Of a stretch of 64,000 nucleotides of DNA, positions 9,935 through 19,435 are shown piece after piece (position 1 is the stretch's first letter; every line of letters starts with the position of its first letter). Both the position numbers and the translations under genes were made by a program. Origin of the DNA: Prochlorococcus marinus str. MIT 9515 (GTDB lineage: Bacteria; Cyanobacteriota; Cyanobacteriia; PCC-6307; Cyanobiaceae); assembly GCF_000015665.1 (NCBI RefSeq), contig NC_008817.1:868001-932000 (forward strand). The letters run 5' to 3'. The notes under the pieces are model-generated. The model was not told the DNA's origin, did not search any database, and saw only the letters and a list, made by a program, of their open reading frames with translations.

Positions 9935-10783
9935 ATGTTTGAAATTAATGTTATTGATGAAATAAAATCAGAATTCGATTTAACGAATCTCACCCAAATA
10001 GCAAAGGATACTGCACTAATAGGTAATGAGATTCTCATTAAAAATTATAATAAAATACAAACAATTACTTCAAAGGGAAGAAAAGGTGATTTAGTTACAA
10101 ACGTAGATTTAGAAGTTGAAGAAAAGATCAAGGAGTATCTATCAGCAAAAACACCAAATATTTCAATACATGCAGAAGAATCTGGAAAGTTAATAAAGTC
10201 TTCTAAGTTGACTTGGTGCATCGATCCATTAGATGGAACTACTAATTATTCCCACGGATATCCTTTCTTTGGTACTTCAGTAGGTCTTTTATATAAAAAC
10301 AATCCAATACTAGGTGCTATATCGGTTCCTTACTTAAATGAACTTTATTCTGCCTGTATTGGAAAAGGATCATACTGTAATAATAAAAAAATAAGAGTCT
10401 CTAATACTTCTAAACTTATTGAAAGTCTTCTTGTTACTGGTTTTTCTTATGACAGATTTGATATTGAAGATAATAATTATTCTGAATTTTGTTACTTAAC
10501 ACATAAAACAAGAGGAGTAAGGAGAGGTGGAGCTGCGGCGGTAGATTTAGCATTTGTTGCTTCGGGAAAGGTAGATGGATACTGGGAAAGAGGCTTAGAA
10601 ATTTGGGATTTAGCTGCTGGTGCTATTATTGTAAAAGAAGCTGGTGGAATTATTTCTGATTATCCAAATGGTGAATTTAGCCTTAGTTCGGGAAGAATAT
10701 TGGCTTGCAGTCCAAAATTAGAAGAAGAACTTAAATTAGAACTAGGAAACGTAACTCCTTTTAATAAAAACATTTATACTTAA
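9935..10783 (+). CDS. Inositol monophosphatase family protein
   Basis: Mg2+-dependent, Li+-sensitive-type phosphomonoesterase. Metal-binding motifs are all present: Glu81-Glu82 in HAEESG, DPLDGTTNYSHG (97-108) and WDLAAGAIIVKEAGG near 224-238. Length is 282 residues. The substrate could be inositol-1-phosphate, histidinol phosphate or another sugar phosphate; this family cannot be assigned by motif alone. The HisZ-like gene follows 22 bp downstream, which slightly favours a histidine-pathway role, but that is inference. Confidence 0.88.
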   Translation: MFEINVIDEIKSEFDLTNLTQIAKDTALIGNEILIKNYNKIQTITSKGRKGDLVTNVDLEVEEKIKEYLSAKTPNISIHAEESGKLIKSSKLTWCIDPLDGTTNYSHGYPFFGTSVGLLYKNNPILGAISVPYLNELYSACIGKGSYCNNKKIRVSNTSKLIESLLVTGFSYDRFDIEDNNYSEFCYLTHKTRGVRRGGAAAVDLAFVASGKVDGYWERGLEIWDLAAGAIIVKEAGGIISDYPNGEFSLSSGRILACSPKLEEELKLELGNVTPFNKNIYT

Positions 10784-10805
10784 AAATGCAATTTATAATA
10801 TTAAT

Positions 10806-11957
10806 ATGAGTGATATAAAAGAATTTAATTTAATAGATGTAAGGAATAATTCCACAATTGTTAATGATTTAAATAATGTATATAAGCTTTGGGGTTACGA
10901 AGAAGTTTCACCTTCATTTATTAATAACCTTGACACAATTAAAGGTAGTGAAGTAATCAATGAGGATGAACTTATTGGAATAGTTAGTAATAATTCATTA
11001 TGCTTAAGACCTGAAATGACAACATCAATTGTTAAGTTAACTTCAACAAGATTATTAAATAAGAAGAGACCAATAAGGCTTTATAACAGTGGTATTGTAT
11101 TTAACAAAAAACAAAGCTATAAAAATACTTATAAATTTCAAGAAAATTTACAAAGTGGTATTGAACTAATTAGTTATGATACAAAATTTCCCGAAATTGA
11201 AGTAATAAATATATTATTTGATGCTATTGATAATATAAATTTAATAGAGAATAGTAATCTTACTCTCCTTGTCAGTACAACAAAAATAATGGATTTAATT
11301 TTATTTAATTATAAAAATAATAATTATGAGGAAATTAAAAAATGTATGGTTAACCTCGATCAAGAATCATTGAATAGATTAAATATTGATAAAAATGATC
11401 AAACTATATTAAAGGAGTTAATCTTTACGAGAGGAGAACCAGAAATCATACTTAAAAAGCTTAAAAATATTTACGGTTACAATGATGTTATTAAGGAACT
11501 TGAAAACTTTTTTAATACTTTATCTAAAATTGCGAAAAGATATAATATTAAAATACAACTTGATCCTACATATCAACCTCATCTTAATTTATATGCAGGT
11601 ATAGTTTTCCAACTTATATGCGAAAATAGTTTTGTTAAAACAATTATTGCAAAAGGTGGAAGGTATGACGAATTAGTAAGGTACTTCAATCCTAATGAAA
11701 AAATAATTAATGGAATTGGTTTTACAATCTCTATAGATAATTTAAGGGAATTAATTATTGACGATTCGCAATCTAAAAAGAAAGTATTGTTGTTATTTAA
11801 AGATTCTTGCTTATTAGATAAAGGTATAAACGAGCAAAAAGCTTTGCAAAAAAAAGGAATAACTACAATATTACATTTGAATCCATGCAATGAAAATTCA
11901 AAAGCTAATATTCTTATGAAAGAACATAATTGTACAGAAATACAATGGATAAAATAA
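10806..11957 (+). CDS. hisZ: HisZ-like ATP phosphoribosyltransferase regulatory subunit
   Basis: Paralogue of the histidyl-tRNA synthetase catalytic core that serves as regulatory subunit for the short form of HisG. Class II motifs are recognisable: LRPEMTTSI (67-75), RLYNSGIVFN (91-100) and GGRYDELVRYF near 281-291. At 383 residues it lacks a convincing HisS anticodon-binding domain and is shorter than HisS. Sequence is divergent and Asn/Ile/Lys-rich. No hisG lies in this window, so the partner would be encoded elsewhere. Confidence 0.8.
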   Translation: MSDIKEFNLIDVRNNSTIVNDLNNVYKLWGYEEVSPSFINNLDTIKGSEVINEDELIGIVSNNSLCLRPEMTTSIVKLTSTRLLNKKRPIRLYNSGIVFNKKQSYKNTYKFQENLQSGIELISYDTKFPEIEVINILFDAIDNINLIENSNLTLLVSTTKIMDLILFNYKNNNYEEIKKCMVNLDQESLNRLNIDKNDQTILKELIFTRGEPEIILKKLKNIYGYNDVIKELENFFNTLSKIAKRYNIKIQLDPTYQPHLNLYAGIVFQLICENSFVKTIIAKGGRYDELVRYFNPNEKIINGIGFTISIDNLRELIIDDSQSKKKVLLLFKDSCLLDKGINEQKALQKKGITTILHLNPCNENSKANILMKEHNCTEIQWIK

Positions 11958-12102
11958 AAATCTCTCTTTAAAATTTTTAAAGAATAAAAAACTAGAAACT
12001 TTTATTTGTTAATTCAATATTTTAAGTACGGACAATACTCCTGTTAATGGTTGATTAAGCCGAAAATAGGAAATAAGATTTAATAAATTTGTATTTTTAA
12101 AA

Positions 12103-14007
12103 ATGGAAAAAGGTGAAATCAGAATTAATACTGAAAATATATTTCCAATAATAAAAAAAGCTGTATATTCAGACCATGAAATATTTTTAAGAGAATTAGT
12201 AAGTAATGCGGTAGATGCAATTAGTAAAAGAAGGATGGCCTCAATGGCTGGTGATTGTGAAAATTCAGATAAACCTCAGGTCAAAATCACTATTGACAGG
12301 GAGAAATCTATATTAAAAATTTCTGATAATGGTATCGGAATGAATGATGATGAAATTAAAAAATACATAAACCAAGTAGCATTTTCTAGTGCGGAAGAAT
12401 TTTTAACAAAATACAAGCAAGGAAATGATGAATTTATAGGTCATTTTGGATTAGGATTTTATTCTAGTTTTATGGTTGCTGACAGAGTTGACATTCTAAC
12501 CAAATCAGCAATAAGTGACAGTAAAGCTTTTAATTGGTCATGTGATGGTTCACCTAATTTCACCTTAGAAGAATCTGAGAGAGATTCAGTTGGGACTGAT
12601 GTAATCCTTCATTTAATGGATGAAGAGAAAGAGTTTATAGAACCTGAAAGAATTAAATCCTTAATAAAAAAATATTGTGACTTTATGCCTATAGATGTGC
12701 TTTTAGAGGGTGAAATAATTAATAAAAAAAATCCCCCATGGAGAAAACAACCAAATGAATTAAAAGATGAAGATTATATTGAGCTATACAAATATCTATA
12801 TCCATTTCAAGGTGATCCTCTCCTATGGATACATCTAAATACAGATTATCCATACGACATACAAGGAATTTTATATTTTCCAAAACTAACAGGTAGAGCT
12901 GATTGGGAAAAAGGTGAAATTAAACTATTTTGTAATCAGGTATTTGTAAGCGACTCAATTAAAGAAATTGTACCTAAATATTTATTACCCTTAAGAGGAG
13001 TAATTGATTCAACAGATATACCTTTAAATGTAAGTAGAAGTGCCTTACAAACTGATAGAAAAGTAAGATCAATTTCATCCTTCATATCAAAAAAAATTGC
13101 CAATAAGCTAAAGGATTTACTCAAAAATTCTCCTGAATTTTATACACAGATATGGGACTCTATTTCTGCCTTTATTAAGATTGGTGCCATAGAAGACGAA
13201 AAGTTTGCTGATCTCGTAGAAAATAGTATTATTTTTGAAACAATTATAAATTCAGACAAAGATATAACAAAATATATTGATGATAAATCTCTTATAAAAT
13301 CTAATGATAAATTTTACACAACCCTATCAAATTACAAAGATAGAAATAACATTACCGATTCCAAAAAAATTATTTATTGTTCTGATGTAATTGGTCAATC
13401 CAGCGCATTAAATATTTGTCTCTCTGATAACAAAGAAGTGATCAAATCTGATCCATTAATAGATGCACAATTTCTTCCATGGATAGAAAGTAAGCATGAT
13501 AATTATCAATTTCAAAGAGTTGACTCAGAAATAAATGAGCTTGAAGATAAAGATTCAAAAGAAATTGTTGATAAAGATGGGAAATCAAGCACAGACAATC
13601 TAAAGGATATTATTTCAAAAGCATTAAATAATGAAAAAGTAACTGTAAAAATTCAATCTCTTACTAATAAAGATGCTCCTCCAGCAATGATATTGTTACC
13701 GGAACAAATGAGAAGAATAAATGATATGGGAGCATACATGGAACAAAAGATGCCTAGCTTACCTGAATATCATGTCCTATTAATAAATAAAGAGCATCCT
13801 TTAATTTTAGGATTAAGTAATATGACCGGAAGCAAATTAATTCTTGATAAAAAAGATCCAGGTGAAAACCCTTTAGCATCAAAAATTGCTAATCATGTTT
13901 ATGACATGGCCAAATTAAGTGTGGGAGGATTAGATCAAGAACAAATTATAAATTTGCAAAATAATAATGCCGATTTAATTTCAGATTTACTTAAATCATC
14001 AACATAA
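12103..14007 (+). CDS. htpG: Hsp90 chaperone HtpG
   Basis: ATP-dependent chaperone dimer. The GHKL ATPase has FLRELVSNAVDAI (28-40, with Glu31, Asn35 and Asp38), DNGIGM (75-80) and GHFGLGFYS (113-121). The middle domain contains the catalytic-loop region RGVIDSTDIPLNVSR. The C-terminal third is the dimerisation domain. Length of 634 is normal for bacteria. The 145-bp upstream gap contains a short inverted repeat, TCTTTAAAA facing TTTTAAAGA, just after hisZ. I recognise no heat-shock operator. Confidence 0.96.
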   Translation: MEKGEIRINTENIFPIIKKAVYSDHEIFLRELVSNAVDAISKRRMASMAGDCENSDKPQVKITIDREKSILKISDNGIGMNDDEIKKYINQVAFSSAEEFLTKYKQGNDEFIGHFGLGFYSSFMVADRVDILTKSAISDSKAFNWSCDGSPNFTLEESERDSVGTDVILHLMDEEKEFIEPERIKSLIKKYCDFMPIDVLLEGEIINKKNPPWRKQPNELKDEDYIELYKYLYPFQGDPLLWIHLNTDYPYDIQGILYFPKLTGRADWEKGEIKLFCNQVFVSDSIKEIVPKYLLPLRGVIDSTDIPLNVSRSALQTDRKVRSISSFISKKIANKLKDLLKNSPEFYTQIWDSISAFIKIGAIEDEKFADLVENSIIFETIINSDKDITKYIDDKSLIKSNDKFYTTLSNYKDRNNITDSKKIIYCSDVIGQSSALNICLSDNKEVIKSDPLIDAQFLPWIESKHDNYQFQRVDSEINELEDKDSKEIVDKDGKSSTDNLKDIISKALNNEKVTVKIQSLTNKDAPPAMILLPEQMRRINDMGAYMEQKMPSLPEYHVLLINKEHPLILGLSNMTGSKLILDKKDPGENPLASKIANHVYDMAKLSVGGLDQEQIINLQNNNADLISDLLKSST

Positions 14008-14046
14008 ATAATATGTTAAAATTAGTAATAATATTTATCAAATAAT

Positions 14047-14283
14047 ATGTCTAGAGTTTGTGAATTAACTGGAGCAAGAGCGAACAATGGGATGGCAGTA
14101 AGTCACTCCCATATTCGTACTAAGAAGCTACAACAAGTAAACCTTCAGAAAAGGAGACTTTGGTGGCAAGAAGGCAAAAAGTGGATCAACATAAAAATCA
14201 GTACCAAGGCATTAAAGTCTATACAAAAAGTAGGTTTAGATAAAGTTGCGAAGACAAATGGGGTGGATCTTAATAAGTTCTAA
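14047..14283 (+). CDS. rpmB: 50S ribosomal protein L28
   Basis: A 78-residue basic protein of the large subunit. [20 protein letters not shown] and the following [17 protein letters not shown] are the standard L28 N-terminal signature. The gene lies 39 bp after htpG and 5 bp before the PrxQ-like gene, in a same-strand run. Confidence 0.97.
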   Translation: MSRVCELTGARANNGMAVSHSHIRTKKLQQVNLQKRRLWWQEGKKWINIKISTKALKSIQKVGLDKVAKTNGVDLNKF

Positions 14284-14288
14284 ATTAG

Positions 14289-14822
14289 ATGAAGAGTTTA
14301 TTTAGTATTTTTATAATAATAATTTCATTTTTTTTTAATTTCAAATCTGTAATTGCCTTTGATTATGCCCCAGAAGTGGGAGATATTGCTCCTAGTTTTC
14401 ATTTAGAAGGAATAAACAAAAATATCAAATCAAAAAAAATATGGGACTCTAATGAATTAAAAGGCAAATGGGTAGTTTTATACTTTTATCCTAAGGATTT
14501 CAGTGCTGGTTGTACTCTGGAAGCCAAAGGTTTTTCTAAATTAAAAAAAGACTTTTCAAAATACAATGCTGAAATAATTGGAATAAGTGCTGACAAAGAA
14601 GAAACACATGAAAGTTTTTGTAGTGAACAATCAATAAATTACACTTTATTATCTGACCCAAATGGAACTATTAGTGAAAAATATGGTTCTTGGATCCCTC
14701 CTTATTCTGATAGAAATACTTTTTTGATTTCACCAAAAGGAGAAATAGTATTCAGATGGATAAGTGTCTTACCTATAAACCATGCGAAAGAAGTTCTTAA
14801 TGTATTAAAGAAAAATATATAA
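14289..14822 (+). CDS. Exported PrxQ/BCP-like peroxiredoxin
   Basis: Thiol peroxidase of the BCP/PrxQ family. Residues 1-23 form a signal peptide with a long hydrophobic stretch ending SVIA, so the mature protein should lie in the periplasm or thylakoid lumen. The core has YFYPKDFSAGCTLEA with peroxidatic Cys75. Typical PrxQ has a resolving Cys five residues later; here that position is Lys80. Cys111 in ESFCSEQ is the only other cysteine in the mature chain. It may act as a one-Cys enzyme or use Cys111 or an external thiol. Confidence 0.88.
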   Translation: MKSLFSIFIIIISFFFNFKSVIAFDYAPEVGDIAPSFHLEGINKNIKSKKIWDSNELKGKWVVLYFYPKDFSAGCTLEAKGFSKLKKDFSKYNAEIIGISADKEETHESFCSEQSINYTLLSDPNGTISEKYGSWIPPYSDRNTFLISPKGEIVFRWISVLPINHAKEVLNVLKKNI

Positions 14823-14825
14823 ATT

Positions 14826-15128
14826 TTGCACGAACTCTCCTTTGGCACATGGTTAATTCATATTAGTTCAGTAATAGAATGGATATTTTCAATTTTTATA
14901 ATTTATAAAATAAGTACGTTTAAAAATTTTAACATTTATTACTGGTTAAGTCTTGCAATGATTCCCAATTTAATAGGAGCTATGTGTGCAATAACATGGC
15001 ATATTTTCGATAATCAAACAGCACTATATGGGTTAGTTACACTTCAAGGAATATTTACTTTTATAGGAAACTCAACATTAGCGATAGCTGCATTTGCTAT
15101 TTATAAATATGAGGAATCTTATTTATGA
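14826..15128 (+). CDS. DUF2499 membrane protein
   Basis: A 100-residue integral membrane protein with about three hydrophobic segments (roughly 9-30, 38-58 and 68-92). The N-terminus HELSFGTWLIHISSVIEW is the conserved start of the cyanobacterial/plastid DUF2499 family, which supports the TTG start only 3 bp after the preceding stop. It overlaps the DUF3593 gene by 4 bp (ATGA). The two families usually occur together, so a joint membrane function is likely, but it is unknown. Confidence 0.78.
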   Translation: MHELSFGTWLIHISSVIEWIFSIFIIYKISTFKNFNIYYWLSLAMIPNLIGAMCAITWHIFDNQTALYGLVTLQGIFTFIGNSTLAIAAFAIYKYEESYL

Positions 15129-15448
15129 ATGATTTTTTTTTAAGATTTATAGATTTCTTGTCAAAATTTGATAATACAGCTTTGTTTGCAGCATCAATAA
15201 TCCCATATTCAATTTTTTTATATTTTCTGTATAAAATAAAATCGATTAACAAACTAATCAAAACTGGATTTTCATTAACTGTGTTGTTTGTATTTATAAC
15301 TATTGTAATTTCTATATATTCATTAAGTTATTTGAATTTAACGCTTGTGGAAGTTGACGTACTTCATGGCTCAGCTGAATTTTTTTTAACGTTAAGTGAT
15401 GCAGTGATTTTAGTAGGATTTATAAAAATGTTTAAAGTCATTAGATAA
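15125..15448 (+). CDS. DUF3593 membrane protein
   Basis: A 107-residue protein with three predicted membrane segments. The motif DNTALFAASIIPYSIFLYFLY near the N-terminus and the HGSAEFFLTLSDAVILVGF-type segment near the C-terminus are characteristic of the cyanobacterial DUF3593 family. It is translationally coupled to DUF2499 through the ATGA overlap. Function unknown; conservation with photosynthetic lineages suggests a thylakoid or envelope role by inference. Confidence 0.75.
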   Translation: MNDFFLRFIDFLSKFDNTALFAASIIPYSIFLYFLYKIKSINKLIKTGFSLTVLFVFITIVISIYSLSYLNLTLVEVDVLHGSAEFFLTLSDAVILVGFIKMFKVIR

Positions 15449-15470
15449 ATAACTCTTAAGACCTTTTACA

Positions 15471-15494
15471 ATTTTGTGTTTTTTTGCACAAAAT
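15471..15494. other. 8-bp stem-loop upstream of psaK
   Basis: ATTTTGTG and CACAAAAT form a perfect 8-bp stem around an 8-nt T-rich loop. It lies between DUF3593 and psaK. It could terminate the upstream transcript weakly or lie in the psaK 5' untranslated region; a downstream -10-like TATAAA follows at about 15505. Confidence 0.4.
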
Positions 15495-15525
15495 GTAGGA
15501 AGATATAAAAAAATAACATTTTCTT

Positions 15526-15789
15526 ATGCTTACAACATTATTTGCCGCGGCATCTGCTCCAGCAACCTTTGAATGGTCTCCAAAATGTGCTGTAGTGATG
15601 ATTGCATGTAATATATTGGCTTATGCAATAGCGAGAGCAACAATAAGAAAACCAACAGACGGTTTTATGATGCCTAATGCTAGATTTTTCGGAGGATTAA
15701 GTCATGGTGCTTTTGTAGGAGCTAATTGTTTAGGTCATTTATTAGGAGTGGGTTCCATATTGGGTCTTGCTTCAAGAGGAGTTTTGTAA
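15526..15789 (+). CDS. psaK: Photosystem I reaction centre subunit X (PsaK)
   Basis: Peripheral two-helix PSI subunit that contacts antenna chlorophylls. The 87 residues include WSPKCAVVMIACNILAYAIA (first helix), the stromal loop with RKPTDGFMMPNARFFGG and the second helix with SHGAFVGANCLGHLLGVGSI, all typical of PsaK. The N-terminal LFAAASAPATFEW is the short processed-type leader seen in cyanobacterial PsaK. It converges on dxs with a 10-bp gap. Confidence 0.95.
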   Translation: MLTTLFAAASAPATFEWSPKCAVVMIACNILAYAIARATIRKPTDGFMMPNARFFGGLSHGAFVGANCLGHLLGVGSILGLASRGVL

Positions 15790-15799
15790 AAAGTTATAT

Positions 15800-17695
15800 T
15801 TAGAAATTTTTTATTAAATTGAATCTATTAATAATATTCTCAGACATCTGATTGGGCATAAGACCTAATTGTGTTTTGCTTTGATCAGGTGAAGCATGGT
15901 CAACTAATACATCTGGTATTCCAATTCTAAAAACAGGAATGTTAATATCATTATCATTTAATAATTCAACGATTGCAGAGCCAAATCCTCCAATCAAAGT
16001 ACCCTCTTCCATAGTTACAACTTTTTTAATTTTATTTGCTAAAGGTAGTATTAAGTCTTTATCAAGAGGTCTTACAAACCTAGCATTAATGACACAAGGT
16101 GATATATTTTTATCTTTTAATAATTTTGATGTTTCAATAGCTGAGGAAACCATAGATCCATAAGCAACTATAAGAATATCCTCCCCATCTTCTAATATTT
16201 CGCCTTCACCAATATTTAAAGGTTCCCATCCTTCATCCATAACTGCAACACCACGCCCTGAACCTCTAGGGATACGTAATGCAGTAGGACCTTTATGATT
16301 AATTGAAGTAATTAACATTCTCTGCAATTCGGCTTCATCCTTTGGTGCCATCAAGACAAAATTTGGAATTGATCTCATATAGCTAATATCGTACTGACCT
16401 TGGTGTGTAGGACCATCAGCACCTACGATACCCGCCCGGTCAAGAACAAAAGAGACTGGCAAATTTTGAATACCAACATCATGAATTAATTGATCAAAAG
16501 CACGTTGTAGGAAGGTGCTGTAAATAGCAACTACAGGTTTTAGACCATCGCATGACATGCCTGCAGCAAGAGTAACAGCATGTTGTTCTGCTATACCAAC
16601 ATCTATATATTGTTCAGGAATATTCTTCTGTAACAAATCAAGGCCTGTTCCTGTAGCCATAGCAGCTGTGATACCAATTACTTTACTGTCTTGTTCACAA
16701 ATTTTCAAAAGAGTTTGGCCAAATATTTTACTATAACTAACTGGTTTAGGTTTACTTGATGGGATAGATTTTCCAGTTGTTAAATTGAAGGATGACTGAG
16801 CATGATAACCTACTTGATCCGCTTCAGCGTATGGATATCCCTTTCCTTTAGTTGTAACCACGTGAACAAGTACAGGTTTTTTAAGTCTATGAGCAGCATT
16901 AAAAGTATTAATAAGATTAGAAATATCATGACCTTGAATTGGACCCATATATGTAAAACCAAGTTCTTCAAAAACTGCACCAACTTTAGGAACAGCTAAT
17001 CTTCTCACGCTTCCTTTTATAGTTTTTAATTCTTCAGGTAGATCCTTGCCTATAAGCGGAATATTTTTAACACTTTCTTGAACACTATTTGATAAAAATT
17101 GTAAAGGAGGACTTAATCTAACTTTATTTAGATAGGTAGAAAGGGCTCCAACAGGTGGAGAGATAGACATGTCATTATCGTTAAGTATTACTAAAAAAGG
17201 AGTCTCTGGTAAGGTCCCTGCATGATTTATAGCTTCTAAAGCCATTCCACCTGTTAGTGCTCCATCTCCTATAACAGCAACGCATTTATGATTTTCACCT
17301 TTAGCATCTCTTGCAATTGCCATTCCCAAAGCTGCTGAAATAGAGGTACTTGCATGACCTGCTCCAAAATGGTCGAAAATACTTTCAGAGCGTTTTAGAT
17401 AACCTGCTATGCCTTTTTGTTGACGTAAAGAATCGAATTCATTAAAACGTCCAGTAACTAATTTATGTGGATAAGCTTGATGACCAACATCCCAAACAAC
17501 TTTGTCGAAATCAAGATCTAATGTTTGATATAAAGCAAGTGTTAATTCAACTACGCCTAGTCCAGGACCTAAATGACCTCCACTTGTTGAAACTACCTGC
17601 AAATGTCTTTCTCTTATCTGACAGGCAATTTCTTCTAATTGTGATACCGTTAAGCCATGTAATTGATTTGGATGGCTTAACTCACTTAAAAGCAT
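15800..17695 (-). CDS. dxs: 1-deoxy-D-xylulose-5-phosphate synthase
   Basis: First enzyme of the MEP isoprenoid pathway: condenses pyruvate and glyceraldehyde-3-phosphate using thiamine diphosphate. Motifs are [15 protein letters not shown] (69-83), [10 protein letters not shown] (111-120), the ThDP motif GDGALTGG...NDN (143-174) and [18 protein letters not shown] with the catalytic Glu. Transketolase C-terminal domain is intact; 631 residues is normal. It stands alone. ispE of the same pathway lies about 24 kb away. Confidence 0.97.
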   Translation of the reverse strand: MLLSELSHPNQLHGLTVSQLEEIACQIRERHLQVVSTSGGHLGPGLGVVELTLALYQTLDLDFDKVVWDVGHQAYPHKLVTGRFNEFDSLRQQKGIAGYLKRSESIFDHFGAGHASTSISAALGMAIARDAKGENHKCVAVIGDGALTGGMALEAINHAGTLPETPFLVILNDNDMSISPPVGALSTYLNKVRLSPPLQFLSNSVQESVKNIPLIGKDLPEELKTIKGSVRRLAVPKVGAVFEELGFTYMGPIQGHDISNLINTFNAAHRLKKPVLVHVVTTKGKGYPYAEADQVGYHAQSSFNLTTGKSIPSSKPKPVSYSKIFGQTLLKICEQDSKVIGITAAMATGTGLDLLQKNIPEQYIDVGIAEQHAVTLAAGMSCDGLKPVVAIYSTFLQRAFDQLIHDVGIQNLPVSFVLDRAGIVGADGPTHQGQYDISYMRSIPNFVLMAPKDEAELQRMLITSINHKGPTALRIPRGSGRGVAVMDEGWEPLNIGEGEILEDGEDILIVAYGSMVSSAIETSKLLKDKNISPCVINARFVRPLDKDLILPLANKIKKVVTMEEGTLIGGFGSAIVELLNDNDINIPVFRIGIPDVLVDHASPDQSKTQLGLMPNQMSENIINRFNLIKNF

Positions 17696-17811
17696 TATAA
17701 AAAAATATTATCTTATATAATCTAAGACGTTAAGGTGCAAAATGAGTATTTTTTTTGAAATAGATTATGTAATGTTTTATTAGATTAATAATTAATGCTA
17801 AAAATATACAT

Positions 17812-19353
17812 ATGGAAGATTATTTTAAAAAAATACTTCAGGCTCAAGTCTATGAAGTTGCTAAAAAAACACCTTTAGAAAAAGCAAATAATTTAAGTAA
17901 AGCACTTAAAAATAATATTTTTTTGAAAAGAGAGGATCTTCAAGATGTATTTTCTTTCAAAATAAGAGGAGCTTTTAATAAAATGAGGCAACTAACTCCA
18001 TCACAACTTACAAATGGAGTCATAACATCAAGTGCTGGTAATCATGCGCAAGGGGTTGCATTAAGTGCGTTAAAATTAAATTGTAGTGCAACAATATTGA
18101 TGCCTATAACAACACCTTTAGTAAAAGTAAATGCTGTTAGAAATTTAAAAGCAAAGGTAATCTTATTCGGCGACAATTATGATGAAGCATATAAAGAAGC
18201 CATACGTATTAGTGAAGAGAATAATTTATGTTTTATTCATCCATTTGATGATACGGATGTAATAGCTGGTCAAGGTACTATCGCTATTGAATTAGAACAA
18301 CAACTACAAGATCCACCAGAAGCAATTTACATCGCTGTGGGGGGAGGAGGACTGATAGCTGGTATTTCAATATATATAAAGAAGATTTGGCCTAAAGTAC
18401 AAATAATTGGTGTAGAGCCTGAAGATGCTGCTGCAATGTCTAAATCCTTAAAAAGGCTTGAAATAATAGAATTATCTTCAGTTGGTCAGTTTGCTGATGG
18501 TGTAGCAGTAAAAAAGGTTGGAGAAAAAACCTTTGAAATTGGCAAAACACATATAGACAAAATGATAACTGTAAATACCGATGAAATTTGTTCCGCTATT
18601 AAGGATGTTTTCGAAGATACAAGATCAATCTTAGAGCCAGCTGGTGCTTTATCCATTGCTGGCATGAAAAAAGATATATATGAATCCAATTACATAAATA
18701 AAAATATGATTGCTATTGCCTGTGGAGCAAATATGAATTTTGAAAGGCTTAGATTTGTTGCGGAAAGAGCAGCACTTGGTGAGTACAAAGAATCAATGTT
18801 TGCAGTTGAAATACCAGAAAAGGCAGGTAGTTTAATTGATTTCTGTAGTTTGTTAAATACTAGAAATTTAACTGAATTTAGTTATAGGATGTCCAACTCA
18901 ATAAATGCTCAGATTTTTGTAGGCATAGAGGTTAATGGAGTAAATGACAAAGAAAAACTTTTAAATGAATTCAGGAAATCAAATTATCCTTTTATAGATA
19001 TCAGTAAAGATGAATTATCTAAAAACCATTTAAGACATATGGTAGGTGGGCGACTACCCCAAAAATTTACAAAATTAGACAATTCAAAACATATCGAATT
19101 GTTATATAGATTTGAGTTTCCAGAAAGACCGGGAGCATTAATAAATTTTCTAAAAAAAATGAAAACAAATTGGACAATCAGCATATTTCACTATAGAAAT
19201 CATGGATCTGATGTAGGAAAAATTGTTATAGGAGTGTTAATAGATAATGCTGAAATTAATTACTGGAATAAATTTGTTGAATTTTTAGGATATAAATATT
19301 GGGATGAAACTAATAATCCAACATATAAATTGTTCCTTGGTGCATCAGAATAA
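17812..19353 (+). CDS. ilvA: Threonine dehydratase, biosynthetic
   Basis: PLP enzyme that deaminates threonine to 2-oxobutyrate for isoleucine synthesis. The PLP lysine is Lys50 in FSFKIRGAFNK. SSAGNHAQG (73-81) and the phosphate loop GGGGLIAG (about 178-185) follow. The C-terminal 180 residues hold two ACT-like regulatory repeats (AVEIPEKAGSLIDF, then RFEFPERPGALINF), so isoleucine/valine control is expected. The length of 513 matches the long biosynthetic form. Confidence 0.96.
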   Translation: MEDYFKKILQAQVYEVAKKTPLEKANNLSKALKNNIFLKREDLQDVFSFKIRGAFNKMRQLTPSQLTNGVITSSAGNHAQGVALSALKLNCSATILMPITTPLVKVNAVRNLKAKVILFGDNYDEAYKEAIRISEENNLCFIHPFDDTDVIAGQGTIAIELEQQLQDPPEAIYIAVGGGGLIAGISIYIKKIWPKVQIIGVEPEDAAAMSKSLKRLEIIELSSVGQFADGVAVKKVGEKTFEIGKTHIDKMITVNTDEICSAIKDVFEDTRSILEPAGALSIAGMKKDIYESNYINKNMIAIACGANMNFERLRFVAERAALGEYKESMFAVEIPEKAGSLIDFCSLLNTRNLTEFSYRMSNSINAQIFVGIEVNGVNDKEKLLNEFRKSNYPFIDISKDELSKNHLRHMVGGRLPQKFTKLDNSKHIELLYRFEFPERPGALINFLKKMKTNWTISIFHYRNHGSDVGKIVIGVLIDNAEINYWNKFVEFLGYKYWDETNNPTYKLFLGASE

Positions 19354-19435
19354 ATATAAGGTAACTTGGGTAAGAGTTAGGTAGAAAAAAATTAATCAAG
19401 CTGATCTTATTACTACAAAATCACCAGACATAGAC

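Noticed and set aside
11965-11995. Inverted repeat TCTTTAAAA/TTTTAAAGA after hisZ as a terminator
   Set aside because: The stem is purely AT-rich with little loop and no clear T-tract, so it is too weak to list as a terminator.
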